DNA of 64,000 nucleotides from Antonospora locustae (taxonomy: Eukaryota; Microsporidia), in contig CM017448.1 of NCBI GenBank assembly GCA_007674295.1, positions 124,001 to 188,000 of the forward strand. Reading direction: 5' to 3'. The notes beneath the pieces are model-generated. The model searched no databases and was not told where the DNA came from. It saw only the letters and a program-made list of their open reading frames with translations. Made by a program: the position numbers and the translations under genes. Positions 17,731 to 25,748 of the stretch are shown here, in pieces; position 1 is the first letter of the stretch, and the number at the start of each line of letters is the position of its first letter.

Positions 17731-18504
17731 TCACTTGACACCCAAAATGATGTATCCAGTATGTGCATATTGAAGCCCCTTAGAAACAACGTCATTAACA
17801 CCTTCGATATGTGTCTTAAACGTGCTGTACTTTCTCATCACATTTTCAAACATTCGAATGCTCTCAAAACCAGAGTTTCTCAGGGAGTTTAGAGCACGCT
17901 CGACCTGTTTAAAAGACGGCAGAAAGACACAGACTCTCCCTCCCTCGCAGAGCACGTTGCTTGCATGGCCAATGGCCTGTAATGGGTTGGGCATGTCCAG
18001 AAATACAGCGTCGACCAGCTTTTGATGAAACCCATGCATGTCCACATCGCCCATAAAGGTTCTTACATTTGCATACCCGCGCTCTGTCGCGTTCTTTGCG
18101 AACCGACTGTACCTTTGTTTGTCAATCTCGTATGTAAATACCCGACCAGCTTCTCCTACCGCGCTGCTCAGCATCGACGTGAAGATGCCGCTTCCTGTGC
18201 CACACTCTATAACATTCTGCCCAGTACGAATGCTTAACATATGAATGATCAGCCCCATGTCCTGTTCAAACAAGATCTGCGTGACTCTTGTCTCTGTGAC
18301 AATCCTATTTGATATATTTGTCTTGAGTATGTACGCAGTACCATTCTTCAGAGATATTCTTTCACCGTATCTCTTTCCTACAACGTCTTCGTGCGCCAAC
18401 TTTCCTACACACGTGTTGGTTATGCCATGCTTTTCGAGGATTACCTGTATTTGATAGCTATTACGCAGATACAAGATGACGTGGTCTCCATAAGATACTA
18501 TCAT
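17731..18504 (-). CDS. TRM61: tRNA (adenine-58-N1) methyltransferase catalytic subunit Trm61
   Basis: SAM-dependent catalytic half of the Trm6-Trm61 complex that makes m1A58 in tRNA. Features: an N-terminal beta domain containing a GKRYGERI block, the SAM motif I ECGTGSGIFTSMLS near residue 101, the acidic residue ending motif II (TYEID), and the motif IV FLDMPNP (DxPxP). 257 residues against 383 in yeast. CCCC precedes the ATG by a few bases. It is transcribed toward the Sam50 gene, with 143 bp between the two stops. Confidence 0.93.
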   Translation of the reverse strand: MIVSYGDHVILYLRNSYQIQVILEKHGITNTCVGKLAHEDVVGKRYGERISLKNGTAYILKTNISNRIVTETRVTQILFEQDMGLIIHMLSIRTGQNVIECGTGSGIFTSMLSSAVGEAGRVFTYEIDKQRYSRFAKNATERGYANVRTFMGDVDMHGFHQKLVDAVFLDMPNPLQAIGHASNVLCEGGRVCVFLPSFKQVERALNSLRNSGFESIRMFENVMRKYSTFKTHIEGVNDVVSKGLQYAHTGYIILGVK

Positions 18505-18595
18505 GCACCGGGGTATTTATTATGGACAGTACTTGATCTAATGGGATGCTCAAAACGAGCATGTTGCTGTATTGTTGAGATATTTGTGCAAAGAA

Positions 18596-19516
18596 TCAAC
18601 GTCTTCTTGGCTTCAAAATTGTGGGCGTTATCTTCTCCAGAACTTCTGATCTTTTCTCATTTATGGAAAAGAGCTCCAGCCTAGGAGTGAAGCGCTCAAG
18701 AAAAAAATGTGTTGCGGCAACTCCTTTTTCTGGCGTTGAAAAGTCGCTGCTTCTCAAGAACAGCACGGCATCTCTAACCACATTTAGCGTTTTCATCTCG
18801 TAACGGCTTTCGACCTTTTGTTGATCTTCTTCACGATCATAACCCTGACAAATGCTCTTATGATCAATACAATGGTCGTTGCTACATTCGCACTTGTGCT
18901 GTTCACATTTGCTACTTTGACCTATGTCCGTGCTTTTCTTGACCATATACACAAGTGATCCTCTTTGAAAGTCCTTTCTGTGCAGGAGCATCTCAAAAAA
19001 CACGTCTGTGCTAACGTCCTTCACACCAAGCTTTTGCTTTGGGTCGTCGTGAAAGAACATAACTTCGTCCATTGTCGCAAAGGGAATTGACTTTGTATCA
19101 CAGAAATTTGAGAAGACAAAGACGTTATGCCTAGAAAAATGTGTGACCCAAAAATCCTGTAGCCTTCTTGGACCCAGATACCCTTTCAGGCTATTCAGAG
19201 AGCTTTTTCCAAAGATCGTCTCTTTCTTTGGATGGCTAAAAACCGCAAAGAGCTCAAAGTCAGCGTCTAGAATATAGTTAATAAGAGACGAAGTGACATG
19301 TCGCTGACAAGTGCGTGGCATACAGTATCCTGTTGTATCGAGAGACTCTATATACATCGTTTTGCTACCTATATGTTGTGTGATTGCCCCACAAACAAAA
19401 ACATTTGACTGATGAATAAGATACAGTGTATCTATTATCGCATCAGATGCGCTGCTCACTATTTTTGCGATTCTGAACATGGGTTGTTTGCTAGTGCGTT
19501 TATGAACAGGCAGCAT
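18596..19516 (-). CDS. histone H3-K56 acetyltransferase Rtt109-like
   Basis: Fungal-type p300-fold acetyltransferase that marks new histone H3 during replication. Three blocks align with yeast Rtt109: YIESLDTTGYC followed by a helix containing INYILDAD (yeast SKADTNGYC...ILEFILSID); FHDDPKQKL...FFEMLLHRKDF (yeast FPDDPKARF...FWIELQERQEF); and the terminal TPTILKPRRR (yeast AITMLKPRKK). 306 residues against 436. A cysteine/histidine-rich insertion near 205-225 is peculiar to this copy. Its start codon lies two bases from the first ATG of the divergent Dim1 gene. Rtt109 normally needs a chaperone such as Vps75 or Asf1, and neither is seen here. Confidence 0.75.
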   Translation of the reverse strand: MLPVHKRTSKQPMFRIAKIVSSASDAIIDTLYLIHQSNVFVCGAITQHIGSKTMYIESLDTTGYCMPRTCQRHVTSSLINYILDADFELFAVFSHPKKETIFGKSSLNSLKGYLGPRRLQDFWVTHFSRHNVFVFSNFCDTKSIPFATMDEVMFFHDDPKQKLGVKDVSTDVFFEMLLHRKDFQRGSLVYMVKKSTDIGQSSKCEQHKCECSNDHCIDHKSICQGYDREEDQQKVESRYEMKTLNVVRDAVLFLRSSDFSTPEKGVAATHFFLERFTPRLELFSINEKRSEVLEKITPTILKPRRR

Positions 19517-19518
19517 TG

Positions 19519-20430
19519 ATGAGCTCTTGCATATCTATGCCTCATATACAACCTACCATCACCCCTTGCATACTTGAGAAAATCCAAGCCAGCGTAACCG
19601 TTGAAATGGGAAATCCAAAGTTCAACACAAAGCTTGGGCAGCATATTCTGAAGAATCCTGGAATCATAGACACAATCATGGAAAAAGCAGGCATAAAACC
19701 AAGCGACACAATTTTGGAAGTTGGGGGCGGCACTGGAATGCTGAGTCTCAAGCTTCTGCCAAAGTGTGGAAAGCTAGTTTGCTACGAAAAGGATACAAGA
19801 CTTGCTGCCGAGCTCGTGAAAAAAGTAAGTGCAAGGCACCTATCGCATAAATTTGAGCTGAATGTTGGCGATGCTCTTCGTGCCACATTTCCACCCTTTG
19901 ATATGTGCATCAGCAACATTCCATATCAGATAAGCAGTCCGCTTCTTTTCAAGCTCCTTCAAGAAGACTTCAAATGTGCATACATAATGTTCCAACGTGA
20001 ATTTGCACAGAGACTCATTGCACGACCTGGATGCTCTGAATACTCGCGACTTTCTGTTGCGGTGCAGCTTCTTGCAAAGGTGCACAATGTCATGAATGTG
20101 TCTAGAAACAGCTTTGTACCACCTCCTATGGTAGATTCAAGTGTTGTTAGAATAGAACCACGAGTCCCACGGCCGCCGATCAACATAGAGGAGTTCAACA
20201 GACTGCTGAAGATATGCTTTTTGAGGAAAAACAAAAGGCTCTCCGGAATATTCAAGCGCACTGTAATTCAGGATATGCAAAAAGTAAATAAGGCATATAC
20301 ACTGCAGGAAATAGAAAAGAAAACAACTGGAATTCTGAGAAAGCTCGGTGCGGACAGAGCTGCAAAAATGGACATCGAGGACTTTCTGTTTCTACTTCTT
20401 GAATTCAAAAAAGAAGGAATAAGTTTTTAG
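19519..20430 (+). CDS. DIM1: 18S rRNA dimethyladenosine transferase Dim1
   Basis: Makes the two adjacent m6,6A residues near the 3' end of 18S rRNA and is needed for 40S maturation. The sequence is very well conserved: FNTKLGQHILKNP, SAM motif LEVGGGTGML, NIPYQISSPL (catalytic NLPY motif), MFQREFAQRL, then FVPPPMVDSSVVRIEP. 303 residues from the first ATG against 318 in yeast. The true start may be the in-frame ATG at 19537 or 19606, because the first 30 residues are not conserved, a CCCC run lies at 19562-19565, and the first ATG is only two bases from the Rtt109-like start. Confidence 0.95.
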   Translation: MSSCISMPHIQPTITPCILEKIQASVTVEMGNPKFNTKLGQHILKNPGIIDTIMEKAGIKPSDTILEVGGGTGMLSLKLLPKCGKLVCYEKDTRLAAELVKKVSARHLSHKFELNVGDALRATFPPFDMCISNIPYQISSPLLFKLLQEDFKCAYIMFQREFAQRLIARPGCSEYSRLSVAVQLLAKVHNVMNVSRNSFVPPPMVDSSVVRIEPRVPRPPINIEEFNRLLKICFLRKNKRLSGIFKRTVIQDMQKVNKAYTLQEIEKKTTGILRKLGADRAAKMDIEDFLFLLLEFKKEGISF

Positions 20431-20504
20431 GATTTTGTGTTCTATGTCTCTGTCCTGCCATGCATGTATCTTCTACATGACAAGCCCTTCAAACAAGTAC
20501 CCTT

Positions 20505-20987
20505 ATGAGACGAAGCCTGAGGAGAAAGGATTCAAACATATTTGGTATGTTTTCTCAGGAGCAGATTAACACCATGAGAGAGGTATTCAACATGTTGGAT
20601 GTGGATAACGACGCCTTTCTGACCAAGAGCGATCTTGTTGCAATATCAGAATCCATTGGAAACCCACTAACAGATGCCGAAATTGACAGAATGGTTGGAG
20701 ACAGAAAGATAAGCTACATGATGCTCCTTACGATGATAGGAGAAAGACTGTCTGAGATAGAGCCTGAGCACAGTCTAATTGCAGCATTCAAAATGTTTGA
20801 TAGTGGAGACGGAAAAATCGACGAAAAGGATCTGAGACATTGGTTAATCAACGAAGGCGACCGTATGGACCAGGATAGTGTTGATTTCTTTATAAAAGAT
20901 GTGGTGAATGGTGGTAAGGTTGATTATATAAAACTTGCCGGAATTATGAAGAGAGGAGAGGCTTTAGAGCGAAGCGTGAATCAGTGA
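20505..20987 (+). CDS. myosin regulatory light chain (EF-hand protein)
   Basis: 160-residue EF-hand protein that follows the myosin-2 regulatory light chain throughout: an RRKDSNIFGMFSQ start equivalent to the phospho-site region (ATSNVFAMF) of animal RLC, a first EF loop D-x-D-x-D at 32-43, and MGD-type spacing in the second half (INEGDRMDQDSV). Only the first EF hand keeps a full set of oxygen ligands, as is usual for RLC. It should bind the IQ motif of a myosin heavy chain that lies outside this window. CCC lies three bases before the ATG. A centrin or calmodulin identity is less likely because both have four intact loops. Confidence 0.82.
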   Translation: MRRSLRRKDSNIFGMFSQEQINTMREVFNMLDVDNDAFLTKSDLVAISESIGNPLTDAEIDRMVGDRKISYMMLLTMIGERLSEIEPEHSLIAAFKMFDSGDGKIDEKDLRHWLINEGDRMDQDSVDFFIKDVVNGGKVDYIKLAGIMKRGEALERSVNQ

Positions 20988-21302
20988 TCATTACTGCAAA
21001 TTAATGTCAGTTTTGTTGTTTGACACAAACCATATGAGGTCTTCTTGTTTCTCTACTCACCTAGAGACATTTATCAAATGAGCTAGGCCAAATGGCGCAA
21101 TGTAGATCTGCAAAACATCATGGTGCTGCTTTGACGGCTTTTGTAGAAAGTACATTCACAAATTTTTTGCACCAGAGAGACAGCATTTTCTTGTAAAATG
21201 CATATTTACTCTAAGGCATCGCGAGAGTCTGGTGGCCGATAAATGACGAATAAGTACTCAGCACAGCTTGGGCCATGTCATTTTGACAATGCTGTTTCCA
21301 GC
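20988..21302. other. gene-free spacer with a possible Sm site and terminal hairpin
   Basis: Between two convergent genes. I see no open frame of interest. On the plus strand AATTTTTTG at 21161-21169 resembles an Sm site. It is followed 13 bases later by a perfect 7-bp hairpin with a 5-base loop (21183-21201). Upstream is GGCC....GGC...TGTAGATCTG (21086-21110), loosely like the 5' part of U2. The branch-site-pairing GTAGTA is not intact, so a snRNA is only a possibility. Confidence 0.25.
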
Positions 21303-21542
21303 TTACCCAAGAAAAACCTCGTACAAGATACAGACAATATTAAGCACGATTAGTGGTATTCTCGTGGTTGTTCTTATAATTCTGAGAAGACGGGCTATTT
21401 TTGAACGAGTGTGTCCGAGGCATTTTCTTGCTTCGTGGTCCAAAGGCAGCCCTATTTTTCGCAAAAACCTTTTCTCATTCAAAATCACAATGCTGTTTAC
21501 AAGCATGATGAGAGCATATGCAAGCTTGAACACTCCAAACAT
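21303..21542 (-). CDS. YOS1: Yos1/IER3IP1-family ER-Golgi membrane protein
   Basis: A 79-residue protein with two hydrophobic segments, matching Yos1, the small partner of Yip1-Yif1 in COPII vesicle fusion. Conserved features: the N-terminal helix followed by ILNEKRFLRKIG (family: ILNEERFL.K.GW), then LLRIIRTTTRIPLIVLNIV..LYE..LG, which is almost the family consensus. The GCCC run eight to five bases before the ATG fixes the start. The gene is divergent from the Spc3 gene with 71 bp between starts, so the two may share a promoter. Confidence 0.92.
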   Translation of the reverse strand: MFGVFKLAYALIMLVNSIVILNEKRFLRKIGLPLDHEARKCLGHTRSKIARLLRIIRTTTRIPLIVLNIVCILYEVFLG

Positions 21543-21613
21543 GAGAAGGGCAATGTTTGCTTACAAATTAGTTACCTGCTTGTCCCGGACAACAATTTCA
21601 AAATCAAGCACCC

Positions 21614-22069
21614 ATGTATTGCATTTCGAAAAGACTGGCCGCACTTGTGTCTCAGACGTTTTCTTTCACAACAGTTCTTCTTATCATGATATTCCTTCTT
21701 TCGCATTTAAACAAGAAGGATGTTCCAGAATGTGACATCAGAATAAGCTCCTATGCTCTAGACAACAGTCGCACTAGATACATATACTTTTCGCCCAACA
21801 TCGATCTTTCTCCTCAATTTCACTTGAACGTAAAGCAGACCTTTGTGTATCTTAAAATGAAATACGATGGTACAAACAGTGACATGTTGTGGTCCAAAAT
21901 TGTCAAAAGAGGCGATAGCAAAAAACTAAGTGAGTACTACTACAATAACTATACAATACCCATTGTGAAATCTGGCAAAGTGTTTCTCGAGCTGCGCGGA
22001 TGCATATTCCCATACATCGGACAGACTTCAGACGTGCTCTATGCACGCCAGGAAATAACAATTAAATGA
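21614..22069 (+). CDS. SPC3: signal peptidase complex subunit 3 (Spc3/SPC22)
   Basis: Type II ER membrane protein essential for signal peptidase activity. One N-terminal membrane helix (about 14-30) precedes a lumenal domain in which LNVKQTFVYLKMKYDG, LWSKIVKRGD and a YTIP-type strand match the Spc3 core (NVKQLF.YL...Y, W.KIV.RG). 151 residues against 184 in yeast. A CCC run abuts the ATG. The catalytic Sec11 subunit is not in this window. Confidence 0.93.
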   Translation: MYCISKRLAALVSQTFSFTTVLLIMIFLLSHLNKKDVPECDIRISSYALDNSRTRYIYFSPNIDLSPQFHLNVKQTFVYLKMKYDGTNSDMLWSKIVKRGDSKKLSEYYYNNYTIPIVKSGKVFLELRGCIFPYIGQTSDVLYARQEITIK

Positions 22070-22451
22070 ACGCAGTTTCATACCACTAATTTGCAGTGCT
22101 TAGAATATCCCTTACGTTTCTAGAGATGATACACTGTACCTCACAGTGTTGCATACAGCATATATAGTAATACTTTTTAATCACTCTACATGGCTATTCT
22201 TAGATCTATGCTAGAAGAAAGCCTGCTCTGCACAAAATAGTTCTACATGAGCAGGGTAGATTCATAGCTAAATGGAATATTCAAAATCGTGGCTTTGAAG
22301 CTGTTCACTTGCAAATGCAATGTTTGAAGCATTCACAAATGAACAAGCTAGTGCCGCTTATAACCATCTATTGAGAACTGACCATAATGATCTAAGCACA
22401 AGATGGTGGGGAGTGTATTCTTTATAAATTCCGTTGTGCGTTTATTCGGTG
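22070..22451. other. gene-free spacer
   Basis: Between the convergent Spc3 and eIF5B genes. It contains an inverted repeat on the plus strand, CCTGCTC at about 22211 pairing with GAGCAGG about 20 bases later. The minus strand has a 29-codon ATG frame that runs into an out-of-frame continuation. Neither is enough to call a gene or RNA. Confidence 0.4.
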
Positions 22452-24752
22452 TTAAGAGATGCCCAATATGTTCTTGATTTCTACAATGAGCCTCAGATCC
22501 TCCTTTGATACTTCATCTCTAAAGTACAACTTCAGAACATCCAATGAGCTTCTGCTTATCATTGAGTATAGAACGTTGTTTTCATCAAAGTGCCTTCCGT
22601 ATATTTTAGCGGACTCTTTTTCATCTAGCTCCAACTTTATTGCAACCTTTTGCCCTCTCGATGCAATATTCAGGCTTTTTTTGTTTTCCTCTATGGAAAC
22701 AACTCTTCCCAACTTCTCAATCTTGGTTTTTTTTGCAAACAGGGGTGTTCCCAACTTCAAGCTTCCCTGCATCACCTCAACACCTAAAACCAGGGGACTT
22801 CGCTTTGTAAATATGCATGTTGGAATGATCTTCAGGGCACAGGGAAAGACAACCTCTCGGGCATGCGCCGCTTTCTCACATGCGATAGTGTCTCCAATGT
22901 GAGCTCTGTATTGATCAACCAGGTGGTAGATGATCTTTGCAGTAACCATCTTCACGTTCATCGACTTTGCAAGCTCCTGTATATCTTTGTCGGTTGAGAC
23001 GTCAAAACAAAGGATCATTGCATACCGCTTCATTGTACTAGTTTTGATTATGTCGGTTTTTTTAACACTGCCAATTCCAAACCCTGAGATAGGAATCTTT
23101 TCCTTCTCAAGAAAGGATGCTAGTGCTTCCAATGAACCTAGTGTAGGTGCCTGAATGTGAACTCCTACGTCCTCTATTTTGATGCTTCCAAGTTCCATGT
23201 TTAACTCTTCCTGTGCCGTTCTTTTCGCCTCTTCCTCATTACATTTCTCTATTTTCCGAATTTTTGATCCTGGAATGGCTCGTTCTAGGTCAGAAGCCAC
23301 AATTTTCAAACCCAAACATGCTTTTGCGCTTTTAACAGCTTTGAATGGATTCTTTACTCTTATCTCCTTTAGAGGCTGTGGCATCAAAATGCTTTTAACC
23401 TTCGTAATAACAGGCCCGTCCAAGCTGCAGACACATATTTGGTCTCCCTCGTTCAGATGTCCATCTACAAGAATAGCATCCACTGTTGCACCAAATCCCT
23501 CAACAACCTTCACCTCTAGGAGTACACATTCAAAGTTTCCTGAGTATGTGTTGCGTTTCTTCATAAAGCTCTCATTTATCTTCAAGATCAAATCAACAAG
23601 GTTTCCCAAACCCTCTCCTGTTATTGCAGACGTTGGAACAAGAGATATAAACTGTCTGGGATCTGGGTTCTCGTTATACAACCTTGCGTTTAGCCCTATC
23701 TCAGCAAACTTCAAAATGACTCTCTCCACTCTGTCACGAAACTCTCTTCTAACGCTTTCCGCCTGACTTGCAGTTACATCTCCTACTTCCTGGCTGCTTT
23801 TTTTCCATCCGTAAAGACGGTCTATTTTGTTAAGAGCTACCACAAAAGGGGTTTTTCTCATTCTCAGAAGTTCTATTGACTCTAATGTTTGTTGCTCCAA
23901 CAGATGAAACATGTCCACAACAAGAACTGCTAGGTTGCACAGCGAGGATCCTCGCGATCGCAGATTGGCAAAAGACTCGTGCCCGGGAGTATCTATCACT
24001 AATAGCCCAGGCAGCGTTGACCTGAGCTTATACTTTTTGTTTAGAACATCAACCGGAAAGTATGTGGCCCCTATCTGTTGCGTTATCCCTCCCACTTCTC
24101 CACCTTGGACGTCGCTTTCACGCAACTTGTCCAGAATCTTGGTCTTTCCGGTGTCTACATGACCCAGAATGCAGCATATTGGACTCTTGAGACTTTGGTT
24201 TATCATACTTGTACTGTCTTGTGCTAATTCAGGTCCTCTCTCCTTGTTCTTTACTACTCCCCTGAGATTCATGCGCTCTATTTTTTTAGCAAGCTTCTCA
24301 TCTGGCTTTACAGCTCTTTCATTCTCCTTGGATGCTTCTTTTTCCCTAGCAAGTGCTTCTTCCCGCCTCAGTTCTTCGATCCTTTTACGCTCAATGGCCT
24401 CTCTTTCTCTTGCAGCACGACTTTCCTCCTCACGACGCAGTCGTTCTTCCTGCAGCTTCTTGATTAATGCGATATTTGGTCCGACTTTTTTCCTTCTTAT
24501 TTCTAGTGGCGATTCAATGTGCTCCTTTGTCTCTCTATGACTTTTGGCAAGAATTTGGTCTTTGTCTTTTGCACCATCTTTCCTTTCTCTTGAGCTCTGT
24601 TGCTCTTCTTGAGAGATAGCTGGAGCAATACTCTTTCCGGTATCTTGATTTGCCTCATTCTGCATGTGATTGCCACTTGTTTTCTTCTCCAATTGCTCCT
24701 TCTGTCGTTCTGCCCTTGTGCACTCTTGTCTTCTCCTCCTATGTCTGCTCAT
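22452..24752 (-). CDS. FUN12: translation initiation factor eIF5B (Fun12)
   Basis: Ribosome-dependent GTPase that joins the 60S subunit at the end of initiation. The N-terminus to about 165 is a highly charged E/R/K region, shortened from yeast. The G domain has GHVDTGKT at 197-204, a GGITQQIGA switch 1, DTPGHESF and NKID. Domains II-IV follow, with an ISGFGIGSVKKTDI segment in domain III, the IF2-type region. 766 residues against 1002 in yeast. No CCC run is visible at the ATG. Confidence 0.97.
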   Translation of the reverse strand: MSRHRRRRQECTRAERQKEQLEKKTSGNHMQNEANQDTGKSIAPAISQEEQQSSRERKDGAKDKDQILAKSHRETKEHIESPLEIRRKKVGPNIALIKKLQEERLRREEESRAAREREAIERKRIEELRREEALAREKEASKENERAVKPDEKLAKKIERMNLRGVVKNKERGPELAQDSTSMINQSLKSPICCILGHVDTGKTKILDKLRESDVQGGEVGGITQQIGATYFPVDVLNKKYKLRSTLPGLLVIDTPGHESFANLRSRGSSLCNLAVLVVDMFHLLEQQTLESIELLRMRKTPFVVALNKIDRLYGWKKSSQEVGDVTASQAESVRREFRDRVERVILKFAEIGLNARLYNENPDPRQFISLVPTSAITGEGLGNLVDLILKINESFMKKRNTYSGNFECVLLEVKVVEGFGATVDAILVDGHLNEGDQICVCSLDGPVITKVKSILMPQPLKEIRVKNPFKAVKSAKACLGLKIVASDLERAIPGSKIRKIEKCNEEEAKRTAQEELNMELGSIKIEDVGVHIQAPTLGSLEALASFLEKEKIPISGFGIGSVKKTDIIKTSTMKRYAMILCFDVSTDKDIQELAKSMNVKMVTAKIIYHLVDQYRAHIGDTIACEKAAHAREVVFPCALKIIPTCIFTKRSPLVLGVEVMQGSLKLGTPLFAKKTKIEKLGRVVSIEENKKSLNIASRGQKVAIKLELDEKESAKIYGRHFDENNVLYSMISRSSLDVLKLYFRDEVSKEDLRLIVEIKNILGIS

Positions 24753-24990
24753 AAGGCCTGAGCCAAAATCGTTTTCACAATCTTCAGAATGTGCCCCAAA
24801 GCAAGGCCATAAATGCTTTCATCATCACAAAAGGTTGCAAGTCTTTTTGTATCTGCTAAGCTGTCTTGAGTCAATACATGTTCATGCGCTACTCTATGGT
24901 ACAACTTTGGTTGGTTAACGTACTTTTCTGAAACATGTAATGTCACTAATGGGCTACAGCATGCATAAATAAGCGTTATACACGATCACG

Positions 24991-25542
24991 ATGACATACA
25001 TATTCTTATATGCAATAATAGAATGCGCTCTATCGGCCATGCTGCCTGTTAATGAGTACATTGCAATAAACCAGTTTAACCAACCAAACATGATGATGAC
25101 TGCCAGTGGTGGCCGAGTGAGAATAAAGGAAATTGCCGCAACAACATTCAGGCCATACGACATAAACGTGTGTAGGCTAGAACCCGTTGGGCCTTTTTTT
25201 AGAATATCTTTTGCCAACGGATTTCTTTTCGTAGAATACGGCCGTCCCCTCATCAAAAAAGATTATTTTCCGCATACTGGATTTCACTTTAGCATAGTTA
25301 AGATTCAAGACGCATACAAAATCACCTTGTATGGAATAATGTGTCTGGAAGTTGGAGTAAGTGTGGCGCCTTCTGCTGGGCGTGAGATCTTTCTAAACCT
25401 CTGCAATCAATATGCACCTTTTCAGCTTTTTAACATACGAAAACTGGAAATAGACATGTCAGAGATGGTAAGAACAGGCCTGACATTCGGATACCAGTTA
25501 AGAGCGGTGCGGCAAAAAAATTTCTACGGAAGCAATAAGTAA
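24991..25542 (+). CDS. predicted secreted protein, possible beta-trefoil (ricin-B-lectin-like)
   Basis: 183 residues. The first 16-18 residues form a hydrophobic leader ending near ALSA, so secretion is likely. The rest is beta-rich with repeating hydrophobic spacing: NQFNQPNMMMTASGGRVR, then FFRISFANGFLFVEYG, then FLNLCNQYAPFQLFNIRKLE. The last resembles the C....QLF.I end of a ricin-B-type beta-trefoil repeat. Several microsporidia carry families of secreted ricin-B-lectin-like proteins, so this is plausible here, but the QxW motif itself is not intact. No catalytic chain is attached. There is no CCC run at the ATG. Confidence 0.5.
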   Translation: MTYIFLYAIIECALSAMLPVNEYIAINQFNQPNMMMTASGGRVRIKEIAATTFRPYDINVCRLEPVGPFFRISFANGFLFVEYGRPLIKKDYFPHTGFHFSIVKIQDAYKITLYGIMCLEVGVSVAPSAGREIFLNLCNQYAPFQLFNIRKLEIDMSEMVRTGLTFGYQLRAVRQKNFYGSNK

Positions 25543-25748
25543 AGCAAAAAAAGTTGATGGCCATAATGCTAAAAGTTTTCTGCGAGTTACACATGTTTTC
25601 AAGATATGCGTACATGATAAACCACCAGCAATATGTATGCACAATGCAGGCATTCAACGAAGTCCTCTATAATTGTTGTTCGTGATGCTGTGTTCGTCCC
25701 CCTTAACAGTCTGGACGGTGTACTGAACTAAAAAACCATGCCGCTGTA

